The notes: generated by a model from the letters alone, not told the origin. A DNA stretch of 5,465 bases from Bacillota bacterium (GCA_023397675.1 JAEWTV010000058.1:1-5465); one strand, 5' to 3'; positions 1 through 5,465 are shown, numbered from the stretch's first letter. Translations and numbers: made by a program.

Positions 1-1237
1 GTGGAATATAGATATATCCATCACTCTCTAACTTACGTTTCATAAGTATCATCAATTCCATATAACGCTTTAATGTAATATGATTTAATGGAGTGAATCC
101 ACCAAAGATTTTAGCATAATAATAGAATACCAAAGTCTTTGAAATCTTATTTACATCAGTATGCTCCATATAGAATTCTTTTTCATCCTTAGAAATATCA
201 ATTCTGAATTTATGACGAATACGTTTAATTGTATCCTTGATATTCACTTTATTCAAAAGGATTGCATTCTCATCAATCTTCGACATATCCATCTCAAGTT
301 TATCAAGATAGGATAAGCCATCGTTATCTTTCTCTGTACTAATTTCCTGCATATTAATACCAAAGTTCTTAATGCAGCAATACTCTAATTGGGTCTTGAG
401 AATTACTGAATTAAAGCTAATGATAGAATGCTGGAAATTATACTTGAATACGTTATCTACGATAAGATTCTTACGAAGTAAATCTTCTGCATAAGATACA
501 GCATCCATACTGTTTGCTTCATATTTAGCCCAAATAGCAGAGTTATTCTGCTCATTGAACTTAACCTTCACAAGAATTGTATGGAATAACTTAGCGTAAA
601 GATTAACTCCTTCCTTCTTATACGTCAATTCAAATAACGGAATATAATAATGAATCAACTTTTTAACTTCAGGTTTACCTTTAACCACGCTGATATAATG
701 CATAACCAATGGAATAATGAATTTAATGAAAGTAGAAATTACCATTAAAATCTTAGCATGATCATTCGTAAACTCGAGCGATTCAGAATATTCCTTACCT
801 GCCTCTTTATTTTGTGCCAAATCAACACGATAGTTATCATCAACGAATTTCTTTACTTTCTCATACATGGAATCAGTAACGAAATTCTTATAGATAAGTT
901 TAATCATTGCTTTGCGAGTTGGGTTTGTTCCAGCTGCATCAATGATATATTTGCAATGGAAATAGTTAAGTATCAATTCATCATCAGGATCATAGAACTT
1001 GATGAAATAATTAATGTACAAAGAGATCTTATCAAATCTCTTTACATACGAATCTTTATAAGATACGTAGAATGTGTTTAATGCATCGGTATGCAAACCT
1101 TCAATGTATTTATCGAATGCAATAAACATTGCTTTCCCTTTATAGGTGATAACGATATCACCATTTTCAGGGATCCACTCATCAACTGCGATTACACCTT
1201 CGCGTACTGGGGATGCTACCAAAGATTTCTTAATCAA
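1..1237 (-). CDS. Unknown large protein, C-terminus off left edge
   Basis: I do not recognise this protein. The minus-strand frame is open from a TTG codon at 1237-1235 to the left edge, giving 412 codons without a stop. An in-frame TGA at 1246-1244 lies just upstream, and AAGGTGA (1250-1244) sits six bases before the TTG, so that start is well supported; the next in-frame ATG is codon 37. The product begins MIKKSLVASPVREG, is rich in Lys, Ile, Tyr and Phe, and reads as mostly helical after residue 60. Residues 162-183 form a hydrophobic stretch (ILMVISTF..FIIPLVMHYI) that could be one membrane segment or a buried helix. Residues 298-350 are acidic to mixed-charge. No catalytic motif is evident. 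It lies 65 bases downstream of the 270-residue gene with no terminator hairpin between them, so the two may be co-transcribed. A phage structural or assembly role is only a guess. The coding call itself is firm. Confidence 0.85.
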   Translation of the reverse strand, partial: MIKKSLVASPVREGVIAVDEWIPENGDIVITYKGKAMFIAFDKYIEGLHTDALNTFYVSYKDSYVKRFDKISLYINYFIKFYDPDDELILNYFHCKYIIDAAGTNPTRKAMIKLIYKNFVTDSMYEKVKKFVDDNYRVDLAQNKEAGKEYSESLEFTNDHAKILMVISTFIKFIIPLVMHYISVVKGKPEVKKLIHYYIPLFELTYKKEGVNLYAKLFHTILVKVKFNEQNNSAIWAKYEANSMDAVSYAEDLLRKNLIVDNVFKYNFQHSIISFNSVILKTQLEYCCIKNFGINMQEISTEKDNDGLSYLDKLEMDMSKIDENAILLNKVNIKDTIKRIRHKFRIDISKDEKEFYMEHTDVNKISKTLVFYYYAKIFGGFTPLNHITLKRYMELMILMKRKLESDGYIYIP

Positions 1238-1243
1238 TGTAAA

Positions 1244-1250
1244 TCACCTT
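1244..1250 (-). promoter_or_regulatory. Ribosome binding site fixing a TTG start
   Basis: The minus strand reads AAGGTGA followed by the six-base spacer TTTACA and then TTG. The TGA inside this motif is also the in-frame stop that closes the frame upstream. Together these place the start of the left-hand gene at 1237. The motif matches the anti-Shine-Dalgarno sequence well, which helps explain use of a weak start codon. Confidence 0.75.
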
Positions 1251-1302
1251 TCCCTAACTATAAAATCCTATAAACTCAAATATATAATATATACTTACAT
1301 CT

Positions 1303-2115
1303 TTATTTAAAATATCTATGTTTTCGCGAAGCAGACTGTGCCTTCACTGCTCTCTTCACTCTAGAAGTCTTCACAGCTTTCTTCGTGCCTTGAGCATGTT
1401 GCTTTCCTCCGCCAATAAACTTAGTCCAAGTATCTTTAAGCTTTTTCTCAATTTGGTGAGATTTACGTTTAATCGTATTGAAACTAAGGAGATCGGTTTT
1501 CGTTCTTGCTTCATAAACTTCTTTTGAAGTATGGATGTTATCTGGATTAAACCGTGACATACTTGTACCATATAGAGATATATTACTCTTGCTCAAATAG
1601 TACGGATTAATCTTTAAATGATATAATGCAAAGAATAAAGTATAATCATAACCGATAGCAGATTGTGGATTTGATTTCTCTGATGGTGTACGTAATAACA
1701 TTTCTGAGTAATGATCTTTTAACTCTTCGATGAGTAAATCATGCTTATTGTAGGCATAAGCATATTGGAAACAGAATCCTGGAGAATTATCAAATACTTG
1801 AATCTGATAATTCCTGATGGAATCTTCCATACGAACTTTAGGATCATTTGTCCAGAAACGAAGCACTACGTCATATATGACATCGGAATTAGAATCAGAT
1901 TGGAGTTGAAAATGAAAGTATACATCACCGATGTCTGTCTTTGATGCTCCTTCTCTATAAATCTCCAATGCAAGATCTGTATGTTTGACCATATAGTCGC
2001 GATATTTTTCTATTAGGTGATTCTTAGATACAATATTACTATATGTATCAGGACCACCGAAGGCTGATGGATCGCGAACTATATCTTCCAATATTGGTTG
2101 TAACTTTTTAGGCAA
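1303..2115 (-). CDS. Unknown 270-residue protein with basic C-terminal tail
   Basis: I do not recognise this family. The start is TTG at 2115-2113, seven bases after GGTGA (2127-2123), with an in-frame TAA at 2121-2119, so no longer product is possible. Residues 1-55 look helical (KKLQPILEDIVRDP near the N-terminus). Residues 62-125 look beta-rich with many aromatics (VYFHFQLQ, VVLRFWTN, YQIQVFDN, FCFQYAYAY), like a compact beta domain. Residues 126-170 return to helix. From about residue 214 the chain becomes strongly basic, and 235-270 is Gly/Lys/Arg/Ser/Ala-rich with almost no acidic residues (GGGKQHAQGTKKAVKTSRVK and onward). That tail looks disordered and suited to binding nucleic acid or an acidic protein surface. 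The gene lies downstream of the chaperonin beyond a strong hairpin. A virion protein, or one that contacts packaged DNA, would fit, but this is inference. Confidence 0.88.
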   Translation of the reverse strand: MPKKLQPILEDIVRDPSAFGGPDTYSNIVSKNHLIEKYRDYMVKHTDLALEIYREGASKTDIGDVYFHFQLQSDSNSDVIYDVVLRFWTNDPKVRMEDSIRNYQIQVFDNSPGFCFQYAYAYNKHDLLIEELKDHYSEMLLRTPSEKSNPQSAIGYDYTLFFALYHLKINPYYLSKSNISLYGTSMSRFNPDNIHTSKEVYEARTKTDLLSFNTIKRKSHQIEKKLKDTWTKFIGGGKQHAQGTKKAVKTSRVKRAVKAQSASRKHRYFK

Positions 2116-2122
2116 AACTTAT

Positions 2123-2127
2123 TCACC
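2123..2127 (-). promoter_or_regulatory. Ribosome binding site for the 270-residue gene
   Basis: GGTGA on the minus strand, in the context GATGGTGAATAAG, stands seven bases before TTG 2115-2113. An in-frame TAA lies between the motif and the start, so this site decides the TTG start. It has the same core as the site before the left-hand gene. Confidence 0.65.
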
Positions 2128-2162
2128 ATCCGATCTTATGAAAATCTTTTAAGAATAAATTA

Positions 2163-2199
2163 CCATATTACATATTAGAATGTTTTTTGAAATATACAA
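2163..2199 (-). promoter_or_regulatory. Possible weak promoter for the 270-residue gene
   Basis: On the minus strand, TTGTAT (2199-2194) is followed after 16 bases by TAATAT (2177-2172). TAATATG occurs twice in tandem (2177-2164). The spacing suits a sigma-70-type promoter and the site lies after the hairpin that follows the chaperonin gene, where a new transcript would be useful. The hexamers match only 3/6 and 4/6 of consensus in an AT-rich spacer, so chance is a real alternative. A phage-specific polymerase could use a different motif. Confidence 0.22.
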
Positions 2200-2223
2200 A
2201 ATTATTACGCATTATTCATTAAA

Positions 2224-2262
2224 GAATCAATAGGTGTAAATTTATATTACACCTATTGATTC
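2224..2262 (-). terminator. Perfect 16-bp hairpin after the chaperonin gene
   Basis: GAATCAATAGGTGTAA (2224-2239) and its exact reverse complement (2247-2262) flank a seven-base loop. The hairpin begins 14 bases after the chaperonin stop codon. Read on the minus strand, it is preceded by an A-rich run and followed by TTTAATG, a short U-tract. Read on the plus strand, the tract after it is longer (seven Ts from 2266, then more T-rich sequence), so termination might be more efficient in that direction. It is most likely a bidirectional terminator or a 3'-end stabilising hairpin. A protein-binding palindrome is also possible. Confidence 0.65.
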
Positions 2263-2275
2263 ATATTTTTTTATT

Positions 2276-4195
2276 TTATTTCTTATCGGTCTGAATATCT
2301 GCCGCAATATACTGATTAGCAGAAAGAATCGTACCAACGATGCTGATGGCACCTTTCAGCACTTCAATATCAGTACGGCAAGAATTGATAATATCAGAAG
2401 AATAATCATCTGTATTCAGATCAAAGCATACATTTTCTTTTACGCTCTTATCAATAATCTTTTTCGTCTCTTCCAAGTCGAAGTCCGAATACTTATTACG
2501 GTGAATAATATTTAGAACTCTTGCAAAAGATTCCTTCAGAGTATCAGCAATGGATTCCATTACTTTATCTCCTTTGATTTTGTCTTTTGTCTCTTCGATC
2601 GCGCGAAAAATAGCAATATTATTGCCAATATTGTATCCGTAATTAAGAGTAGACTGACAAGCGCGAATCGCATCATCAAGTGCGTCATCATTCATCTTCT
2701 TTTCTAAATCTGTATGACCACCAACATAAATCATTGCCGACTTACAAGCAATACGACCAAGACGTTCCTTAGCGTCGATATAATTCTTCGTAATGTAACG
2801 CTGGTTCTCGATTTCATCCATTTCCTTCTGATACTGATCCTTCGCATCAAGAATATGAGACTGGACCAGACCATCATTTGCATTGGAGAAACCATGGAAC
2901 TCGATATTCTCATTACCAACTGATACTGCATCACAGGTACCAAAGAACTTAGCAACTTCATACTCAAGATCTTCACGCATCTGAGAACCATCATCTTTTG
3001 GAATATCGATGATAACATGCTCAAGCTTCTGCGGATTTTCACCACGAGCTACAGCAAGAATCATCTGCTGGCGATAAGCAACATCTGCTTTCTTCTGAGC
3101 TTCAACCGCCTGATTGTACTTAGATGCCGTGCTATAATACTTTTCAAGCATCTTTGTAATACGCTCTGCATCAAATGGATTGAGTACACGATTCCCAAGG
3201 AATGGAGCAAGATCCTCAAAGATAAGACGCTCAACCTGACGGAAATATGGATTCTTTGCAAATACAACGGGGAACGGAATTGCACCGCCACCAGAGGTTT
3301 GCTGATTATATGCTGTAATGAAATCCTGAGAATCCGAACGAAGCTTATCCATGAAGTATTGGTCATAGTTAGGTGCAATTACCAGCAATCTCTCACCAGG
3401 CTTCTTAGTCATAAGATAACTCTGAGCCAGTTTAATAATATCCCAATGCTCATTACCAAGCGTGAAGTTAAAGAGCATTACGTTCGGATGCGGGATATTG
3501 CACTTAGCACCATTCTCTGCATTACAATAAATCTTATCAATATAAGAACCAGCAATGTAGAACATGTCATCCATAATATCGTATTTGGCTTTATCAGTTA
3601 AAGACATACGCTTACTAATGGATGTATCTCTACCGGACTTCTCATAAATCTCTTTAATGAAGCTGGTATATTCATCATTATCATTCGTTGCAATACGTGC
3701 TACTTTCTCCATGATGGATACATAGTCATCATCAGTAACTTGGATGGAATTATTCTGAATATTTTCGCAAAGGATATCCACGTACTTCTTGATGAATTCT
3801 TGAATATCCTTTGGACGAATACCATTCAGAATATTATTTTTATGAATCTGATCAAGGAATTCATGAGCTGCAAGAATTGCCGTAGTTGAACCATCGCCAA
3901 CCTTCATAACCATTTGATGGGAAATCGTAAGAATAAGATTGAGGATAGTATTATCTTTACGGGTATCAAAACGAATATTCTTTAATACCGTAAAACCATC
4001 CTTTGTCATATGGTACGCACCCATCTCTTCGATCATGGTACCGCCACCATATGGTCCAACGGTCTTCCCTACAATATCTGCAAGGAGATTAAATAAATCG
4101 TTAATACGAGACTGAAAGATTTGCTCAGTAATAACGTTGCAGTGATATTTGTTAGTCAATTCGATAATATTATTATCGGTTTCTTTCGTTGCCAT
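2276..4195 (-). CDS. Divergent GroEL-family (phage-type) chaperonin
   Basis: This is a group I chaperonin relative that would use ATP to fold proteins inside a ring cavity in the cytoplasm. The N-terminal equatorial part has TVGPYGG (45-51, GroEL TLGPKG), TKDG (64-67) and GDGSTT (100-105). Residues 485-535 align with the GroEL VGAATE...VEDALHAT...GGGVALIR region. The ATPase aspartates D52, D87 and D398 correspond to D66, D101 and D508. The apical core is visible at 265-340 (RLLVIAPNYDQ matches PLLIIAEDVEG; FAKNPYFRQ..RLIFEDLA matches VKAPGFGDRRKAMLQDIA). At 639 residues it is about 90 longer than GroEL (548), mainly through a helical block around 340-415. Hinge glycines are replaced (D210; C484-K485), GGG becomes GNN (524-526), and there is no GGM tail. 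The start is ATG 4195-4193 with AGAAGGGA (4212-4205) upstream. No co-chaperonin gene is adjacent. Family assignment is firm; phage origin is inferred from divergence and neighbours. Confidence 0.95.
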   Translation of the reverse strand: MATKETDNNIIELTNKYHCNVITEQIFQSRINDLFNLLADIVGKTVGPYGGGTMIEEMGAYHMTKDGFTVLKNIRFDTRKDNTILNLILTISHQMVMKVGDGSTTAILAAHEFLDQIHKNNILNGIRPKDIQEFIKKYVDILCENIQNNSIQVTDDDYVSIMEKVARIATNDNDEYTSFIKEIYEKSGRDTSISKRMSLTDKAKYDIMDDMFYIAGSYIDKIYCNAENGAKCNIPHPNVMLFNFTLGNEHWDIIKLAQSYLMTKKPGERLLVIAPNYDQYFMDKLRSDSQDFITAYNQQTSGGGAIPFPVVFAKNPYFRQVERLIFEDLAPFLGNRVLNPFDAERITKMLEKYYSTASKYNQAVEAQKKADVAYRQQMILAVARGENPQKLEHVIIDIPKDDGSQMREDLEYEVAKFFGTCDAVSVGNENIEFHGFSNANDGLVQSHILDAKDQYQKEMDEIENQRYITKNYIDAKERLGRIACKSAMIYVGGHTDLEKKMNDDALDDAIRACQSTLNYGYNIGNNIAIFRAIEETKDKIKGDKVMESIADTLKESFARVLNIIHRNKYSDFDLEETKKIIDKSVKENVCFDLNTDDYSSDIINSCRTDIEVLKGAISIVGTILSANQYIAADIQTDKK

Positions 4196-4204
4196 TTTTT
4201 CAAA

Positions 4205-4212
4205 TCCCTTCT
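4205..4212 (-). promoter_or_regulatory. Ribosome binding site of the chaperonin gene
   Basis: AGAAGGGA on the minus strand precedes the ATG at 4195 by nine bases (TTTGAAAAA). It is a strong purine-rich site at a normal distance and supports this ATG over later in-frame starts. Confidence 0.7.
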
Positions 4213-4238
4213 TAAAATACTAAATTAAAACACTATCA

Positions 4239-4247
4239 CATTATATA
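4239..4247 (-). promoter_or_regulatory. Possible promoter -10 element before the chaperonin gene
   Basis: The 77-base gap between the 232-residue gene and the chaperonin gene contains TATATAATG on the minus strand, which includes a perfect TATAAT. Transcription would start around 4230-4233, leaving a leader of roughly 35 bases with the ribosome binding site in it. No convincing -35 hexamer lies 16-18 bases upstream (the sequence there is AT-rich), so it may depend on a phage factor or be coincidental. Confidence 0.3.
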
Positions 4248-4272
4248 GCTGTGGCAAGGCATAAATAATTAT

Positions 4273-4971
4273 TTACCCTTTAAGCAAACTATTTTCATTA
4301 ATATCCATAACTTTAAAGAATGCTACATTGGCTCTACCATTTAAATTGTACTTTAAGCTGGAACCATCCTCCTCAAAATTAAATCTGTAATTGGATAATC
4401 CAAAAAATATATTATTAAATTCTTCATATTCATTAACTTCGGATATTCTCTTTGCTGACCAATCATATACAATATTTGGTTTCAGCTTCTTAAGAGTATT
4501 TACATAATCACCTGTAACGTATTTTATCTTATCCGTCTTAGGGAACATGGAGCAAATATCATAACGTTGACGTTCATCATCTTTTTCATTCCATATATAG
4601 ATATTATTAATGCAATAACCATTGATAAATCGTTTTACTGCATTTACCATATGGAGTGGTTTAGAATCTCGATACATATTTTTGAATCGATCATGAAGAT
4701 AACGATAATTCTTTTCATAATCGAATTCTTTAATCGCTGCCCATTCTAATGGATTCTCTACTTGCCTCATTACAATATACGGAGATAATGCATCCATCGT
4801 AAGAGTATCGAAAAGACCAATATCAATAAACTTAGCAAACTTATGTGGATATTTATTCACAATAGTCATTATTATAAAAGGATCTGGATCTTTCAATACC
4901 CTATCAAACACAAATAGCAAATCAGCTTTCTTAAGAGAAAGCCTTTTCTTAATTGGTTGAACTTCAGGCAT
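4273..4971 (-). CDS. Unknown 232-residue protein, Rossmann-like C-terminal half
   Basis: I do not recognise a named family. The start is ATG 4971-4969, preceded by AGAAGGTGA (4987-4979). The N-terminal half (1-115) is mostly helical, with LEWAAIKEFDYEKNYRYLHD at 75-94. Residues 122-200 alternate strand and helix: NIYIWN (123-128), helix DDERQRYDICSMF, strand KIKYVTG (148-154), helix DYVNTLKKLK, strand NIVYDW (166-171), helix, then NNIFFGL (186-192). This resembles a Rossmannoid fold. NIYIWNE, KYVTG and NIVYDWS sit where HAD-type phosphatases place motifs II-IV, but no DxDxT nucleophile motif is present, so a HAD phosphatase is not supported. It lies just downstream of a terminator and upstream of the chaperonin gene, so it may start a new transcription unit. 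An inactive nucleotide-binding or phosphatase-like domain is possible. The coding call is secure; the function is unknown. Confidence 0.88.
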   Translation of the reverse strand: MPEVQPIKKRLSLKKADLLFVFDRVLKDPDPFIIMTIVNKYPHKFAKFIDIGLFDTLTMDALSPYIVMRQVENPLEWAAIKEFDYEKNYRYLHDRFKNMYRDSKPLHMVNAVKRFINGYCINNIYIWNEKDDERQRYDICSMFPKTDKIKYVTGDYVNTLKKLKPNIVYDWSAKRISEVNEYEEFNNIFFGLSNYRFNFEEDGSSLKYNLNGRANVAFFKVMDINENSLLKG

Positions 4972-4978
4972 AAAATTC

Positions 4979-4987
4979 TCACCTTCT
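4979..4987 (-). promoter_or_regulatory. Ribosome binding site of the 232-residue gene
   Basis: AGAAGGTGA on the minus strand stands seven bases before ATG 4971. It combines both variants seen elsewhere in the window (AGAAGG and AAGGTGA) and is the strongest of the visible sites. Confidence 0.7.
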
Positions 4988-5023
4988 TTTAAGTTTATAA
5001 AATCGTTATCGCGATTAGTAGAT

Positions 5024-5057
5024 AAAAAAAAAATAAGGGCTCATATTTTTTGAGCCC
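5024..5057 (-). terminator. Intrinsic terminator after the metallopeptidase gene
   Basis: On the minus strand GGGCTCA (5057-5051), a seven-base loop and TGAGCCC (5043-5037) form a perfect 7-bp GC-rich stem. It is followed by TTA and then ten Ts (5033-5024). It starts ten bases after the metallopeptidase stop codon. This is a textbook Rho-independent terminator. It separates that gene from the 232-residue gene, which must then have its own promoter in the remaining 50 bases or rely on readthrough. Confidence 0.9.
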
Positions 5058-5066
5058 ATCTGGATA

Positions 5067-5465
5067 TTATTCCTCCAACAAGAGCTTAGCATTGCGTTTA
5101 ATGATTCTATTCACCACCTTTTCAATATTAATATATATACCGCAGAAAGCTAACCAGGCGTCCTGCTCCATGAGGGATTTATTATATCCCTTTATATTAT
5201 CGCCTGCTATCAGGATCTGCGTGTATATATTTGCTAAATCACCTCCATACTTTTCTTTCATTTTTACATTCATCCACTCCATCTGCTGACAATGACGAAG
5301 TTCATGCCTGATGAAGGCACGAACAAGGAATTTGGGTTTATTTATCAACGCATGTTTAAACACAACCTTATGGGAAACCCAATCTGTAAAACCCAGTACT
5401 TCATCTTTATTGGAATAATTTGTCTGTACATCAGGTAGTTTTTCAACTACCTGAATTACCCACTT
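5067..5465 (-). CDS. Putative zinc metallopeptidase, N-terminus off right edge
   Basis: The frame is open from the right edge to TAA at 5069-5067, giving 132 codons. A GTG at 5363 could be read as a start but has no properly spaced ribosome binding site, and the 34 codons upstream remain open and protein-like (GFTDWVSHKVVFKHALINKP), so the gene almost certainly continues beyond the window. The key motif is HELRHCQQ, residues 55-62 of the visible part, an HExxH zinc site in which two His bind metal and Glu is the catalytic base. About 40 residues later, EQDAW (Glu 101) supplies a plausible third ligand, as in gluzincin-type peptidases. The following segment (FCGIYINIEKVVNRIIKRNA) is a likely helix. 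The HELxHxxQ pattern with a later E-x-D-A recalls small DUF4157- or ImmA/IrrE-like zincins, but I cannot assign a family. The substrate is unknown; in a phage it might act in virion maturation or against a host protein. It ends at a strong terminator. Confidence 0.8.
   Translation of the reverse strand, partial: KWVIQVVEKLPDVQTNYSNKDEVLGFTDWVSHKVVFKHALINKPKFLVRAFIRHELRHCQQMEWMNVKMKEKYGGDLANIYTQILIAGDNIKGYNKSLMEQDAWLAFCGIYINIEKVVNRIIKRNAKLLLEE
5431..5454 (-). repeat. 10-bp inverted repeat with GAAA loop inside coding sequence
   Basis: TCAGGTAGTT (5431-5440) and AACTACCTGA (5445-5454) are exact reverse complements separated by four bases. In the minus-strand mRNA this gives a 10-bp stem closed by GAAA, a stable GNRA-type tetraloop. 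It lies inside the open metallopeptidase frame (codons for QVVEKLPD) with no U-tract after it, so it is not an ordinary terminator. Confidence 0.6.

Noticed and set aside
758..1273. Plus-strand open frames (758-1081, 1091-1273) opposite the left-hand gene
   Set aside because: The minus-strand frame is continuous through this entire region with a good start and ribosome binding site. The plus-strand products are low-complexity hydrophobic shadows.
1276..1296. AT-only alternating stretch before the left-hand gene as a promoter
   Set aside because: TATATTATATA on the minus strand looks promoter-like, but no -35/-10 pair at proper spacing is visible and such runs are expected in AT-rich spacers.
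3017..3601. Plus-strand open frame of 194 codons opposite the chaperonin gene
   Set aside because: It lies wholly antisense to a gene with clear GroEL homology, has no good ribosome binding site, and its product is Cys/Ile/Leu/Arg-rich in the way expected for the complement of real codons.
4262..4275. 14-bp palindrome TAAATAATTATTTA at the stop codon of the 232-residue gene
   Set aside because: It is made only of A and T, has no loop, and is likely in this base composition by chance; it has no GC stem or T-tract of a terminator.
4273..4971. Calling the 232-residue protein a HAD phosphatase or nucleotidase
   Set aside because: The strand pattern is suggestive, but no DxDxT nucleophile motif can be found, so the functional name is not supported.
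5050..5289. Plus-strand 79-codon frame opposite the metallopeptidase
   Set aside because: It begins inside the terminator stem and overlaps the HELRH-bearing gene on the other strand; no supporting signal.
5067..5363. Metallopeptidase as a complete 98-residue protein starting at GTG 5363
   Set aside because: The frame stays open for 34 more codons to the window edge and reads like protein, and no properly spaced ribosome binding site precedes the GTG (AAGG lies only two bases before it).

Overview
This AT-rich window looks like part of a large (jumbo-type) bacteriophage genome, probably of a phage infecting a Firmicutes-like host. The evidence is indirect. Genes are tightly packed on one strand, with short AT-rich gaps. 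They have purine-rich ribosome binding sites of the AAGGTGA/AGAAGGG type, and two of the four visible starts are TTG. Most products are unrecognised, and there is one highly divergent GroEL-family chaperonin, a gene known from a few large phages (for example Pseudomonas phages EL and OBP and Bacillus phage AR9). No terminase, capsid, portal, polymerase or integrase gene is visible, so the phage assignment is an inference. All reading frames fit the standard bacterial code without stop-codon reassignment.

All five genes lie on the minus strand, so transcription runs from right to left. (1) At the right edge is the C-terminal part of a putative zinc metallopeptidase (HELRH motif), followed by a good intrinsic terminator at 5024-5057. 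(2) Next is a 232-residue protein of unknown function (4273-4971) whose C-terminal half reads like a Rossmann-type alpha/beta fold. (3) After a 77-base gap with a possible promoter comes the 639-residue chaperonin (2276-4195). A perfect 16-bp hairpin follows it at 2224-2262. (4) A 270-residue unknown protein with a very basic tail (1303-2115) starts at TTG. (5) A long unknown protein (at least 412 residues) starts at TTG 1237 and runs off the left edge.

The chaperonin is the most informative gene. It keeps the three ATPase aspartates of GroEL. It has lost the hinge glycines (GroEL G192 and G374/G375), carries an extra block of roughly 65-75 residues after the apical domain core, and lacks the GGM-rich C-terminal tail. 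No co-chaperonin (GroES or gp31-like) gene is in the window. A reasonable inference is that this is a self-contained folding machine for phage proteins, with altered domain movements. The neighbouring unknown genes could be virion or assembly proteins, possibly chaperonin clients, but nothing in the sequence proves this.

There are no tRNAs, rRNAs, CRISPR arrays, insertion sequences or long repeats. The longest gap between genes is 160 bases (2116-2275).
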